From Typhlomys cinereus (lineage: Eukaryota > Chordata > Mammalia > Rodentia > Platacanthomyidae): DNA of 64,000 bases. Of the stretch, positions 12,111-24,477 are shown piece by piece (the stretch's first letter is position 1; every line of letters begins with the position of its first letter). Position numbers and translations under genes: made by a program. The stretch covers positions 990,581-1,054,580 of the forward strand of contig JALPQD010000394.1 of NCBI GenBank assembly GCA_023101885.1. Direction: 5' to 3'. The notes under the pieces were generated by a model. That model did no database searches. It saw only the letters and a list, made by a program, of their open reading frames with translations, and was not told where the DNA came from.

Positions 12111-12169
12111 AAGCAATGTAGTCAAATCATTGTTTTATGGTTATGATCCATCATTTACATGTTTGGTTA

Positions 12170-12285
12170 TACTCCAAAGTTACCTTTGGCAAAACATTCA
12201 GACTTAATACATTTATTTTCCTATGTGTAAAATAAAAATGGTAATCATATATCATCTACCTTGTTGGATGGTTTTCAACTTGAAC
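12170..12285 (+). mobile_element. MIR SINE core remnant
   Basis: 'acctttggcaaaacattcagac...ttattttcctatgtgtaaaataaaaatggtaatcatatatcatctacc' matches the order of the MIR core (accttgggcaagttacttaacct...cagtttcctcatctgtaaaatgggaataata...acctacc). Confidence 0.65.
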
Positions 12286-12929
12286 TAGGATGAAAGGAAT
12301 CTTGTATATGAGTAAATCCCAAATACTAAATATTTTAGTTTTAAATTAAGGTATATACACAGTTTTCTAAATATTTCTAAATATTTCTAAAATACTAAAT
12401 CGAAGAATACATATTTAATAGCTAATGAGACAAAAATGTATATTCATGCTGATATACACTGTAAACACAAATAAAGGTAAGAGAAAAGAAAGCCTAAAAA
12501 TTTAAACAAAGAATACCATATTGGATTGGGGAAAGAAAGGGAGAATACAAAAGGATGGAAGAGTAGGAAAGGAGGGGGCAGACAACTTATCTTGTCTGTA
12601 AATAATAAAAAATAAATAAAATAAAACTTAAAAACAGAATAGGACAAATGGAAAACTATAAATTCAGTACAAAAATCAAGTTATGTCACCTTAATAAAAT
12701 GTCAATAAAATATTCACTCTAGTGAAAAGAAAGTTGGAATATTTCACCTACTACATGAGGGAAAAACATATGTTAATTGAAAAGTATTATTGGAAAGAAA
12801 GAGAAATATTTTGTAAACATAAAGATTTAAATCCACCTGGAACAATAAATAAATGTAAATTTGAATGATATTTATGGCATATTTTCAAAGCCTTTCATAT
12901 AAATTTAGAAAATAAAATCTGAAGCATTT

Positions 12930-12990
12930 GCTTATGTTCCTGAAAGTTGGCACAGAGTAGATACACAGTAATAACAAATCAGTGACTTTA
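12930..12990 (+). mobile_element. MIR 3' tail remnant
   Basis: 'gttggcacagagtagatacacagtaataa' resembles the MIR tail (cctggcacagagtaggtgctcaataaa). Short. Confidence 0.5.
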
Positions 12991-15179
12991 TAGGTAGACA
13001 AATGCAGAGGAAACTTATCTTACAGTTATCAATGAAGCAGTCTGAAAGACTCCAACATTCTTGTATCCTCTTTCCTGATAATATCCTTCAAAAGCAGGTT
13101 CATGATTTCTCTTAAATGTAGATAACCAAGGAATTAGATGCTAAATACTAAATATTCTTTGATAACAATGTTTTATTTTATATATTCTCCATATAAACTC
13201 TCCAATTTCCTCTAGAAAAGTGAGCATGTCTTAACTTAAAACTGAAAGTACATTTCCCATTACTGATGAAGTAATCACTGTAGAATATGAAGCTGATTTA
13301 ATGTGCAATTTAACTTGCTATCTTTGTGCTATTGTTGTGCATTTTAGATACACATGTAATATGTGAAATCTAAAAGAGAGTACTTTAATTTTTATAAAAT
13401 ATTCTTATATAGTTATACATTTTTATTGCTTTCAGTAATCCTCTCCACATGTTTCTTCTGTGATTTCATTCTGACATCATTTTTGGAGTTTCAGAATCTT
13501 TATTTAATATTCCTGTGTTGGATCCATGTGGTATCTTCACTGTTGGTTTATTTAAAAACCTTTGTTTCATCTTTGCCTGTTTGCTTTTTTTCTTTTTTGC
13601 TTTTCTCTTTTCTTTCATTACTCTCTTTCCTTTCCATTTTATGTATAGAATTTTTGGAGATCCTTCTTGTGTTTAAAACTGTTATTTCAGTGTTGGAAGT
13701 CTTTTTGATTCTTCTTTCTTTGAAATTATTGTGTTTTATTATTTTTCTTTCTATTTGGAATTCATCTGTTTCACTAAGATTTGAAAGATATACTTTACAT
13801 TTTTCTCAGCTGGCATTTACAGTGTTTTCATGATTATTTGGTTCTATGTGTTTTGGGTTTTGAAATTTGACATACAGATGGATTTAGAAATGTATTTCAG
13901 GCGTTACATAATCCCTACTCTTGCTATCATTATTCATGATATGTAATTGCATAAATGTCACTTCTATATGAGACATCCCATTTATCTCTCATAGTCTTCT
14001 GAAAATTTCTGCCCTTTTTTTCTGTTAGAATTTTCATACAAATGTATTGCAGTGACCCATTTTCTAGAATACTATTCTTCATGTATATTTTGAGTAATGC
14101 ATTAATAAATCCTTCTAATAAATTTCTTACGTTCTGTAAATTTTTGCAATTGAAGCTCAGTGTTATTTGCATTAAAATTATTGTTTCTTAATCCTTGTTA
14201 AACTCTCAAAATCTGTGAATCATCATGTTCTATTCAGGTTCTAGCTCAAGCTCATCTGAGAATCAGAAAATTCCCTAAAGGGTAAAAGTAACAGAAAACA
14301 TGAGGCTTACTTCAATGTCTTCATTTTTCATTGAGATCTTGGCCTTTAAAATTTGAATTCTCTTGCTTGTTCTCTGACTTGGAGCAGTTGGCCTTATTCA
14401 TTTTAAAAACTTTATCTATTCTCTACAGTTCCTTTAGGTTGAAAAAAGGGTCTTCTCTTAAAAGGATTTAGACACGTAGAAAAATGGAAGTACGTGACTT
14501 ATGTTGCTATATGCACTGCATTAATATATTTCATGATTATATAAAAAGAAAAAAAATTTACATTGTTATTGAAAATTTGTCATGGGACTAAATATTACTT
14601 CCAAATCTAATCATTCATAAAATGTTCTATACAAACATGTAGTCTGCAATTTGATACTGTTTTCTATTTTACTATATTCAAGGATATGGAGAAAGATTAC
14701 AAACACTGAGGACTGCATTGGGAGAAATTATTTCTTGAGACAAGGGAGTATTTGAGTCCACAAGTTTTTCTCAGATTTAGCCACTGCTTGCATTATTGTG
14801 ATAATTATCACTTAAAAATTATTGGCTTGATGAGATAAAGGATTCCCATGGGAGTAATTTTCTCACCTTGGCAGTGATGTGTATCATGCCTGTAAAGGAG
14901 AAAAGATTAGAAAACTGACAAATATGCTAACTAACTAACAAAAGCACAAACTGTGAAAATTACCAATATTTTTGTGAACAATCTTTGTTGTCAGACATTT
15001 ATGATTGGTCACTTATAACAAAATTCCATTATGTAAATATTATGACTATTTTCATTTTTTAAACGAGAGAAAGATGATATGATATGATATTCCTAATTAT
15101 TTACAGATTTAAAATGTCAAAAGTACACTCCAACCAGAACAATTCTGATTTCAAAGCTTACTACAATTGGATTATGCTG

Positions 15180-15718
15180 GTCTGATTCCAGGAAGAGGGG
15201 GCGGTAAGATTGTAAGAGTCTAAAGATGGGGAGGAGCGAAGGAATGCAAGATACTCCACACAAGTTAGGGCTGTAATAGCCATAATCGGACTTTGCATGA
15301 CCTGCACAATGACTGACATGCCAATGACCCCCTCCAAAGTCTAGCATGGATCACAGGCACTAGGATCCTTAGAGGAAAGGGATTAACAGTCACAAAAGTG
15401 TTCCCATACTGAAGGGAATCACAAGTAAGGGCTTTGGACAATGCCACTGAGAACTTACACCTCATTAGAATGGAGGACACAAAGGAAAGTTTGACATTCA
15501 CACTAAAGGATGCTCCAGGGAATGAGAGGGGGCAAAGGGGAGGCACTGGGAGAAAGGGAGGAGGCTGAAAGGAAGGGGAAAAGGAGGAGAGGTTGCAAGA
15601 GGGACTGCGGAGAAGGGGAGAGAGGGAAAGGACTAAGTTTGGGTGACTGGGAAAAATAAATAAATAAACATTAAAAAATAAAAATAAATAAATATTTTCC
15701 AACACAAAAGGAAAAAAA
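15180..15718 (+). mobile_element. Older L1 3' UTR insertion with TSD
   Basis: Shows the same 3' UTR phrases as the young L1 copies (gaagagggggcggtaagattgtaagag, actccacacaagttagggc, ccttagaggaaagggatt), but more diverged and with a GA/GGA-rich tract instead of the long G runs, ending in an AAATAAATAAA tail. Flanked by an exact 12-bp repeat TGGATTATGCTG (15168-15179 and 15719-15730). The divergence marks an older subfamily of the same L1 lineage. The Pro/Ser-rich minus-strand frame at 15265-15705 is a shadow of the purine tract. Confidence 0.9.
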
Positions 15719-15730
15719 TGGATTATGCTG

Positions 15731-16045
15731 CCTTTTGAAACTATATAATTGTAAGGATTTTAAAGGCAAAAAATAATAAACAACAGCAATACATAGGTCT
15801 TGGTCAGATCTTAATCCAGCTTGACTTTCATTGCATCTAGGTTATCTTTTTCCTTTTCTCTACCTGATCATGTCTCATAATTCAGATTGAGTTTGTTGCC
15901 TTCAATGTGATCTTCCATAGTACTGCTTTCTGGTAAGGCATTTAAAAGATAAAGTAAGGAAGCAACATGGAAGGAATGTAGCCTAGAAAATACATACTTT
16001 TGCCTATCATATGTATGTTTATGTGTACATATGCATATATATGTA
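15731..16045. other. AT-rich DNA, nothing recognised
   Basis: No repeat or coding signature visible. Confidence 0.4.
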
Positions 16046-16054
16046 AATTAAACA

Positions 16055-16055
16055 C

Positions 16056-16104
<49 letters not shown>

Positions 16105-16113
16105 ACACACACT
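16055..16113 (+). repeat. (CA)n microsatellite
   Basis: Nearly pure AC dinucleotide repeat with one AT interruption. It abuts an ID-like SINE remnant and may derive from that element's tail. Confidence 0.95.
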
Positions 16114-16195
16114 TTGTGTTGGGGATGAAACTCAGAACCTCACACATGGTCAATAACCATTTTGCACTGAGTTATATACTCCTTTGTTGCTGCAC
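16112..16195 (-). mobile_element. ID-like tRNA-derived SINE remnant
   Basis: On + strand: 'tttgtgttggggatgaaactcagaacctcacacatg...caataaccattttgcactgagttatatactcc', the reverse complement of ID-type SINEs (gtagctcagtggtagagt...tgcctagcatgtgtgaggccctgggttcgatccccagcac). Diverged. Confidence 0.6.
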
Positions 16196-16870
16196 TTTTA
16201 ATTTCAAAAGTCTTTAGTACCTTCTAAATTGCTTTATATTTAAAAATTTTTCATAAATACACAAGATTGTGAGTATAATTAAATTAGTTAAAATTAATAT
16301 GAAAAAATTATGAAAAGTTGCTTGCTGTCTGAGAATATTATTCCAAAATGTTTTCTTATTATTGTCTCTCCAGTGGAATCTTTGAAACAGATATGAGAAA
16401 AGAATTTATTTAGGAGTAATGTGTAGGCTTAATTCATATATATTTTTCAGTATGTTGTTTATTTCTTGAATCTGAGCATATATAATGATTTTTGTTGTGA
16501 ATCCTAAAGCATAAATAACCTCAATTTCAGTAAAAATACATAGCTTTGGAAAAGAAAATAGCCTGTATGGTTATCAACTCTCTCATTTTACAACTATTCT
16601 CACCAGGACCTCAAGAAAAATACTAAAAATCATTATGAAAATTTTAATTAACTATATGTTTACTTTTTCTATATCAACTATTTACATACTGAGAACAATA
16701 ATGTAAGGTAAGTGGGGAACAATAGCAAAAAAAAAAAAACCCAGAAAAATAGAATAATTGTGAAGCAGTGCAATTACATACCTATTTTCCTAAGAATACA
16801 TCATAGAAATGGAAATATTTGGAGTGCAGAGGTCAATTCTCATATACTTCTCTTATGTGCTGTGCCCCAT
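16196..16870. other. AT-rich DNA, nothing recognised
   Basis: No gene. A 12-base A run lies at 16728-16739. Confidence 0.4.
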
Positions 16871-16871
16871 T

Positions 16872-17165
16872 TGCAAATGACATGATCCTATATTTAAAAG
16901 AGCCAAAAGACTTCACCAGAGGACTCCAATAAACACTTTCAATAAAGTAGTAGGATACAAATCAACACAGCAAAAATTAACAGCATCCTATCATATAATA
17001 ATGAGCTAGTTGGGAAATTAATCAGGAAACTCTGATTCATGAAAGTTTCCAAAAATGACTAGAAATAAACCAAACACAGAACATGAAAGACTTCTTCAAT
17101 GAAAACTCGAAGGTACTGAAGACAGAAGACAAAAAGAATAAAGTCATATACTGCCTTAGAACAGT
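16872..17165 (+). mobile_element. Old L1 ORF2 fragment (RT region)
   Basis: 'caaatgacatgatcctatatttaaaagagcc...' encodes the degenerate equivalent of the conserved ADDMILY-type reverse-transcriptase motif C region, followed by 'caataaagtagtaggatacaaatcaacacagc', typical of mammalian L1 ORF2. It is much more diverged than the next L1 and has stops and deletions. Confidence 0.7.
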
Positions 17166-17171
17166 GTGCAT

Positions 17172-18634
17172 TCACATCAGGGAAATGCAAATCAAAACCT
17201 CCCAGAGATATCATCTCACCCCGGTCAGGATGGCAAAAATCCACAATACAAACAACAACAAGTGCTAGAGAGGATGTGGAGAGAGGGGAACTCTCCTACA
17301 TTGCTGGTGGGAATGCAGGCTCATACAGCCACTCTGGCGAGCCGTCTGGAGATTCTTAAAGAAATTAAAGATTGAAATGCCATATGACCTTGCTATTCCA
17401 CTTTTGGGAATAACCCCCCATGCAGCAGAGGTTCGCCTCGATAGCACAAGCACGACCATGTTCATAGCAGCACTGTTTACAATAGCAAAGTCATGGAATC
17501 AGCCCAAATGTCCAACAGTTGACAAGTGGATAAGGAAACTGTGGTACATCTATACAATGGAGTACTACTCAGCCATCAAAAATGATGAATTACTGGAATT
17601 TACTGGGAAATGGATGTCATTAGAAACAATTATATTAAGTGAAGTATCCCAAACCCAGAATGTTAAGCCCTGTATGTACTCCCTAATAGGTGGCTCCTAG
17701 TACCAAACTCACCCAGCCCACATTGAGACACTCAAGGGTAAACCTATGTAATACGGTAATTGCAAGGATTATGAACAGGAGGGATGGGGTTGGAGGGCCA
17801 CACCAGACACAAGGAGAAAGGGGACCATGTTACAGCAGAGAAAATCGGCCTCCAAGGAATGCAAGTAAGTAATGTGACACCTGGTTAAGTTCACAGACAT
17901 TCGTTCCTGATCATGTACAACTGAGGGGGTATGATCTCACCAGAAGGGGAGGGCATACAGTCTGGCAGATGAAAAGTGATCATTTTGCAAATGGGTGACT
18001 GACCCCTCCCTCACTGAGGTTTCCTGATTTTATTACATCTACCCTTGAATGTGCTATTATAACAAGACTCCAGTTTAACAGTTTTTTTGTCTCTGACCAG
18101 GGGGTGACATACAGTGCCTATCAGGATGGAGTGAAGGGCATTGCAGGAACAGCAAAACTGCAAAAGAAAATCAATGAACCACAATCCAGAACTTCAGAGA
18201 CTCTATATCATCCACATAGAACTAAGCCAGCCTAATCTCCCCCCATCCTGAAGCTCAGGGACATTTGCAGAAGAGGGGGTGGTAAGATTGTAAGAGCAAA
18301 AGGATGGGGGGAGCAATGATTTGAAGAGTCTCCACACTAGTTAGGGCTGAAGCAATCATAATAGGACTTTGCATGCCCTGCGCAATGTCCATCACACTAT
18401 TGACCTTACAAAGTCTAACATCGGCTAAAGGCACCAAGATCCTTGGAGGCAAGGGATTGACAGCCACAGTAGTGTTCCTATGCTTAAGGGGAACATGAGA
18501 AAGGGTTCAGGGAAATGCCACTGGGTCCTTGTACGTCATCGGAAAGGAGGGCCCAGAGGAGAGTTAGGCATACACAATAAAGGACTCTCTGGGAATTGGG
18601 GGGGAGGCACTGGGAGATGGGGAGGAAGGGTAGG
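17172..18634 (+). mobile_element. 5'- and 3'-truncated young-lineage L1
   Basis: Begins in the ORF2 C-terminal region ('catcagggaaatgcaaatcaaaacc'). ORF2 ends with TAG at 17698-17700, followed by the standard 3' UTR. The ORF2 piece 17377-17700 is open for 107 aa. The element stops inside the G-rich tract at about 18634 without the terminal motif or A tail, and LTR-like sequence follows. The 3' end was therefore lost after insertion by deletion or recombination. Confidence 0.88.
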
Positions 18635-18639
18635 TATGG

Positions 18640-18750
18640 TATGGCCAGTTTCCCCAGTTCCTGATAGTGATCAACTATAATTAAGAATTATGAGCACAAA
18701 TAAACCTGTTATCCCTATAAAGTATTTGGGTACTTTTTTCATCCCATATT
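18640..18750 (+). mobile_element. MaLR-type LTR 3' fragment
   Basis: 'ggtatggccagtttcccc...' and 'agcacaaataaacctgttatccctataaag' resemble the distal half of the LTR copies at 6540-6680 and 19050-19160. Diverged and short. Confidence 0.4.
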
Positions 18751-18798
18751 AATCTATCTCATCTGTACTCTTCTCACTGAAAATTATCTTTGACATAG

Positions 18799-19208
18799 TT
18801 AGATACAGGTGTCAACTTGACAGTTGAAGGACACTCTGGATACATTTCCAAAAAAAAAAAATGGTAGTTGAATTAAGCCCCATGCAAGTTTACAAAAGAT
18901 TGCCTAGTTAATGGGGAAGGCCCATCTTATGGTTGGTGGCAGGTGAATAGGATAGAGTGAGATGGTGAAGGAAGTTGGCATTCTTCTGTATATTTGACCA
19001 GTTATGCTGGTATGGCAAGTAAAGATTGTCCCTCTCTTGATCCATTATGTGGATATGGTGTGGCCAGTTCCCTTGGGCCTTAGGTTTAGTGTGGATTTTT
19101 ATGGTAATCTGGACAAGGGTAATGTAGCTGGACTATTGAAAGAGGGAATTGTTACCTTATACCATATGGTTGTGAATTTATTGGCAACAATGCAAAGATA
19201 CTACCACA
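18799..19208 (+). mobile_element. MaLR-type solo LTR
   Basis: Same start as the 6309 and 8253 copies (GGTGTCAACTTGACAG) and same order of downstream phrases ('ttaagcccc', 'gcctagttaatgg', 'tggcaagtaaagattgtccctc', 'ggatatggtgtggccagttcccttgggcctt'). No internal region follows, so it is probably a solo LTR. Confidence 0.55.
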
Positions 19209-19469
19209 TTCTTGCTGAATTATCACATTCCTACTTTCATGTCTTCACATGCATCACCCACTATGTTTAATGTGGATTACTTTCATTATTATGTATCTGG
19301 ACACTTCTTAAAGCATGGGAATTAGAGCATTTCTTGAACTACTGAAGCTAGTTGGACTCATTTACCAAGCCAACTTTAAGTGTTAATAGTTATTCAGGTT
19401 TCCAATTGGAAGATTTGAGTTCATGAACAATTCTCATATCTATGTTAATCCATTAGAGAAGAGTAATCC

Positions 19470-20060
19470 AACTTCATTTGTTCTCTGTACTTTGATCAGT
19501 TGTTAGTCTCTGTATTAATCACCATCCACTATAACAAAAGTCTTCTAAAGGTTCTGAGGTGCAATAATAAATGCATATAAAGACGAGTATTTAGAAGGTA
19601 GTTTGCTACCATATCCATTTTTGAAAATTTAATGGTAGGTTATCCCTAAAGCTTATGATTTCTCTATCATAAAGATCTAACGCAGGGTAACAATTATCAA
19701 TAATGAATTATATCTGTTGAGTGGGCCTTAAATTCAACTGAAAAATAGTTGTTAACCTGTGATACACTTGTGTCACTATTGTACTAATTAACACATTTTG
19801 TCAGGCTAGCTGCTACTGAAACTCATAGGATCCATAGCTGGGTAAGACTGTTAGTAACTTTTCTCCCCTAGCAGCTTGTGTAGTAACTTCTGGTAATATA
19901 AGAGCTAGCCATCCATGAGGAAGCTCCCAGTTCTATTTCAGCCTGACTGAAGTGTTTGGTGGTTTGAATAAAAGGGCTTTGCCAACAGATTATGGGGGCT
20001 AACCAAGAGAAATGGAACTAACCTATAATGTCTTAGGTGCCTCTGCAACTTTCCTTTTCA
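19470..20060 (-). mobile_element. Old rodent-type L1-related remnant
   Basis: Phrases such as 'ctttgatcagttgttagtctctgtattaatcaccatccact', 'ttgtgtcactattgtactaattaacacattttgtcaggctagc' and 'catagctgggtaagactg' follow, in order, a diverged rodent L1-associated 3' sequence that I recall from other rodent genomes. Orientation and family are uncertain. Confidence 0.4.
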
Positions 20061-20435
20061 CTGTGACATTTTGAACAAAGTATGTCTTCATAGATTTCTC
20101 TTCCCTACTCATTCTGCACAAAATAACTTTGTTCCTATCCCACCTATAAGTCCTTTATTCTTTCTGCTTTCATTTCACATGTGTGTTTTTATCTCCCAAC
20201 TCCTTAGTAGTTTAATCAATATCTATGTGTGCACATTAATTCCACTTCTAGGAAAGTTGATGGCATGAATGTTCACAGATTTGGCATTTAGATTTGACCC
20301 TATCTTAAATAAAATGAAATTGGTAGCTCTAAGTAAACACAATATGTAGCCAAAAATAAACCAAATTCTTATAAGTAAGTTAGTTTCATGGTTTTTTTAG
20401 TATTACATCTAGTTGAATATCAAAAGTTTCTCCTA

Positions 20436-22570
20436 AATGCAAATTAAAACTACCCTGCAATATCATCTTACCCCAGTCAGAGTGGCAAAAATAAAAACAC
20501 AACCAACAGACAATTCTGGTAAGGATGTGGAGAAAAGGGGACACTTAATCACTGCTGGTGACAATGGAAGCTAGTATAGCCTCTTTGTAGATCAGTGGAG
20601 CAGTTCCTCAGAAAAAAAATGGAACTGTTATATAACTCCTAGGAATATTCCCCGAAGTGCTTACATTTTATTACAAAGACACTCATTCATTTATGTTTAT
20701 TGCAGCCCTATTCACAATAGCAGGAAAATGGAATCAGTTAACATGCCAATCAGCAGAGGAATGGGTAATAAAGATGTGGTACATATACACAGTGGAACAC
20801 GGTTCAACCATCAGATAAGATGAAATTATGGAATTTGTTGGTAAATGGATGGAATTGGATAATTTAATATTGAGTGAGATATCTTAGACACAGAAAGTTA
20901 AGCACCACATGTCCTCTCTTGTATGTGGACGCTAGTACTGATATATTCATCAATGTATTTGTTTTAGAATTATTGTAAGAGCCAGAAAATTTGAAAGGGA
21001 CCAAAGAATTGGAAGGCAGGAAGGAATGGTTAGAGGGAAACATTTTAAAAGAAGATGATTAGGATGCCACGAGAAGTAGTGTAAGGGAGGGAATATTAGG
21101 GAAAAATACCTAGGGTTATAAGAGGGGATAGGATATAGGAGGAACAGAGGGACATATAGAAGAATCCTAAGATTGTGGGAGGTAACTCCATAGGAACCTC
21201 ATATGTTAATAATATGTCAAAAATGTTTTATAAAGAAAGTAACAAGAGTGGGCATTCCCTATGCAGAGGAGTAGAGTGAGGAAAACAGGGCAAAACATAA
21301 TGAAACAAAAAGCCCAGAGCTCATCCACTCCATACCCAGCGACAATTAAAGATATACTAGAAGTAACAGGAATGTGTCACTTCCTGATAAAATGTTGGTC
21401 AGAGAGGCTTCAAAGGTCCCCAAATAATATAAGCTTTTGCCATTGCTCTTGGTTATCCTCCAAAAAAATCCATTAGTAAGACCCTATTACTAAAGATGCA
21501 ACACAAATGAATTGTAGAACATGGGCAATATACACCAGAGCTGATCTGAAAACTTCTTCCTTGATGGATAGATTACACAGTACAAAAAATACTATAGAAG
21601 GTACTTGGGGGAGAAATAATCACGGACATCACCAACTCATGAGATCTGCAAGTAGCAATAAAAATTAAGATGACAACAGGTGACCAACCACCAGCGTAAT
21701 AGTGGCATGAGTTTCAAAGAGAAAACCAGCAGCTTTCGGATTGAACTCAAGGCCTGTTTGTCAGAATGGAACACATTCCTGTTACTGTTAACTAGAACAA
21801 GAACCTTAAAAACTGGAAGTAAATAGATCAATAGGGAAAACAGCCAGTGAACAGGTAAGTAGGAAGACAGTGCACCAAACTGCTCTGTAAATATTTGAAA
21901 AGCACTTAGCTCTCAACCTAGAAATCTTCTTCTACAAGAGAGGTAGAGAATCTCAACAACCTGACAGGTTGGAGCCTAAGCCAATAGAAGAATAGTGAAC
22001 TGAACTACAATGGCCAGTCATAATGCAGATTACTGGCAACCTGACGATGTTCTCACAAAATCAGGCCATCCTAATCTCTCCGAATTCTAAGGCTTGGGGA
22101 ACCTGATGGAAAAGGCAAGGGTAAGATTATAAGAATCTAAAGATGGGAATGTCCACTGTTGGACAAGACTTCCCATTCAAGGTAAGGATGTTGCATCTAA
22201 AAACTGACAGCAGTGAGACTTGTCCTTACCAGACCTGCATAATGACTAAAATGCCAACATGCCTCTATAGACTATGAGGAACTGAAGAGAGATAACAAAC
22301 CACAAGGGAAACCTTAGGGACTAAAGCTGGATGAGTGAAGAGAAATGTCCCTATCAGTGGGGTGACATGAGGAGGGGCAACTTGGTATGTCACAGAGGCC
22401 TGAACTCCCACAAGAGTAGACAAGCCAGAGGGAAACCTAGGATCCATAGAAGTGTTCAGGTAGGAGGGTGGGAGGGATTAGAATGAATTGATAAGGAAAA
22501 GAGAGGGAAATGGGAGGGTGAGAAGATGGAGGGAAATGGATTAGTAGTCAATATGCTTTAAAACTGATAA
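20436..22570 (+). mobile_element. Older L1: ORF2 C-terminus plus long 3' UTR
   Basis: The first 500 bp is a diverged ORF2 3' end (aaatgcaaattaaaactaccc..., ggtacatatacacagtggaacac..., ending near TAG at 20932-20934). The following 1.6 kb behaves as a 3' UTR. Near 22050-22150 it shares phrases with the young 3' UTR ('ggccatcctaatctctcc', 'ggtaagattataagaatctaaagatggg'), but divergence is far greater. It ends in a GGGAGGG-rich stretch and an A-rich terminus at about 22570. It looks like an ancestral subfamily of the lineage. Confidence 0.65.
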
Positions 22571-22571
22571 A

Positions 22572-23389
22572 TAACATACTCCCCTCTCTCCTTGTTTCTG
22601 GTGGGGCCCTCCTTCTCCATCCCTCCTGTTTATAATCTTTACAATTACTGTAGGTATTACAGAGATTTGTCTTTGAGTGTCTCTAAGTGCGTTTGGTACT
22701 AGGATCCACCTATTAGGGTGTACATATGGTGCTTAATTTTCTGTGTCTGGGATACTTCACTCAATATAATTGTTTCTAATTCCATCCATTTCCTGGAAAA
22801 TTACATTAATTCATCATTTTTGATGGCTGAGTGTATTCATTGTATAAATGTACCACATTTTCCTTATCCAATTGTCAACTCTTGGGTATTTGCCTGATTC
22901 CATCACTTTGCTATTGTAAACAGTGCTGCTATGAACATGGTCATGCTAGTGCTATTGAGGTGAATTTTTGCTGTATGGCGGTTATTCCCAAAAGTGGAAT
23001 AGCAGGCTCATATGGCATTTAAATCTTTAACTTCTTTAAGAATCACCAGACGGCTCGCCAGAGTGGTTGTATGAGCCTGCATTCACACCAGCAATGTAGG
23101 AGAGTTCTCCTCTCTCCACATCCTCTCCAGCACTTGGTGTTGCTTGTGTTGTGGATTCTTGCCATCCTGACAGGGTGAGATGATATCTCAGAGAAGTTTT
23201 GATTTGCATTTCCCTGATGGCTAATGATGTAGAGCATTTTTTAAAATATTTGTTAAACATTTTAATTTTGTCCTTGGTAAAGTTTCTTTTAAGTTCCAGG
23301 CCCATTTTTTAATCGGCCCATTTGTTTCCTTGGTGTTTAGTTTTCTAAGTTCTTTGTGCACTCTGGATAATAGAGATCTATCAGATATG
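22572..23389 (-). mobile_element. Inverted 5' half of a twin-primed L1
   Basis: Reverse complement of L1 from the ORF2 C-terminal region to the beginning of the 3' UTR. It includes the ORF2 end around 22700 and the C-terminal HCW..C-type region in the 23036-23305 frame. It is joined head-on at 23390 to the + oriented remainder of the 3' UTR. In L1 coordinates the two halves are adjacent with only about 15 bases missing, which is the signature of twin priming during one insertion. Confidence 0.85.
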
Positions 23390-24088
23390 GGCTACCATCA
23401 AGGACTGCAAGTAAGTAATGAGACATCTGGTTAAGTTCACAGACTTTCCTTCCTGATCATATGCAAAGGATGGGGTATGATCTCACCAGAAGGAGTGGGC
23501 ACATAGGCTACCTGATAGAAAGTAACCATTTTGCAAATGGGTGATTGACCCCTCTCTCACCGCGGTCTCCTACTTTTATTCCATCTACCTTTGAATATAC
23601 TCTTATAACAAGACTCTAATTTAAGAGGTTTTTATCTCTGGCCAGGGGGGTGACTTCCAATACCCATCAGGATGGAGACAAGGGCATTGCAGGAGCAGCA
23701 AAATCGAAAAAAAAAATCAACAAACCATAATTCAGAACATCAAAGACTCTATATCAACCACCTGGAACTGGAGCAGCCTAATCTTTCCCCATCCCAAAGG
23801 TCAGGGAAATTTGCGGAAGGGGGGGCGGTAAGAGTGTAAGAGCACAAGGATGGGAGGAGCAATGATATGCAAGGTACTCCACATAAGGGGCTGAAAAGGT
23901 GGCTCAGGGGTTAAGCCTCTGCCTTGCAGGCAGAAGGTCCTGAGTTTGGGTCCTAGACCTCACTTATAGACACAGGGCAAAAGCGGGGATGGCCTGCGTT
24001 TCTGGTCCTGGTAGGGCGGAGCCTGTCGGAGTAAACAAGGAGGAGGTGGAGGTGGTCCATGGTGGTTCCCGAATTCGTCTGTAGTTCT

Positions 24089-24120
<32 letters not shown>

Positions 24121-24458
24121 ACATACACACACACACACACACACATGCACAATTGAATAAATAATAAAAAATTATAAAAAGGTACTCCACCCAAGTTAGG
24201 GCCAAAACAATCATAATTGGACTTTGCATGACTTGCGCTATGTCCAACACATTGATCTCACAGAGTCTAGCATAGACTAAAGGCACTAGGAACCTTGGAG
24301 GCTAGGGACTGACAGTCACAGTAGTGTTCTTAAGCATAAGGGGAACACAGGAAAAGGTTCTGGGATATGCTCCTGGGTCTTTGCACCTCATCGGAGAGGG
24401 GACAGGAGAGGGGAAGAAGGGGGGTGGGGGGGAGGTGAAGGGAATGAGGGGACCGTTT
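23390..24458 (+). mobile_element. 3' half of the twin-primed L1 (3' UTR)
   Basis: Runs from 'ccatcaaggactgcaagtaag' to the G-rich tract and stops at 'gaggggaccg' followed by eight T. The last ~45 bases of the L1 and its A tail are missing. A SINE with TSDs is nested at 23888-24178. Confidence 0.85.
23888..24178 (+). mobile_element. tRNA-derived SINE nested in the L1 3' UTR
   Basis: Starts GGGCTGAAAAGGTGGCTCAGGGG, with the family body, a (CA)n tail and TTGAATAAATAATAAA. Flanked by AAGGTACTCCACATAAG (23871-23887) and AAGGTACTCCACCCAAG (24179-24195), 15 of 17 identical. The insertion is younger than its host L1. Confidence 0.93.
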
Positions 24459-24477
24459 TTTTTTGGTGAAAATGTTT

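Larger units (their letters stand above)
10592..15167. other. Long AT-rich intergenic region without a gene
   Basis: About 4.6 kb of AT-rich DNA. I see only MIR remnants (listed separately) and short (TG)n near 10918-10930. The longest open frame (13363-13833, 156 aa) is made of Phe, Leu, Ser and Ile from TTT/CTT-rich DNA and has no domain. I do not regard it as a gene. Confidence 0.55.

Noticed and set aside
13363..13833. 156-aa hydrophobic open frame
   Set aside because: Composition (Phe/Leu/Ser/Ile) follows directly from TTT/CTT-rich DNA. No domain, no upstream promoter or splice context, and no conserved motif.
15265..15705. 146-aa Pro/Ser-rich minus-strand frame (also 2376-2663 and similar)
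   Set aside because: Antisense of the purine-rich L1 3' UTR tract. It recurs at each L1 end.
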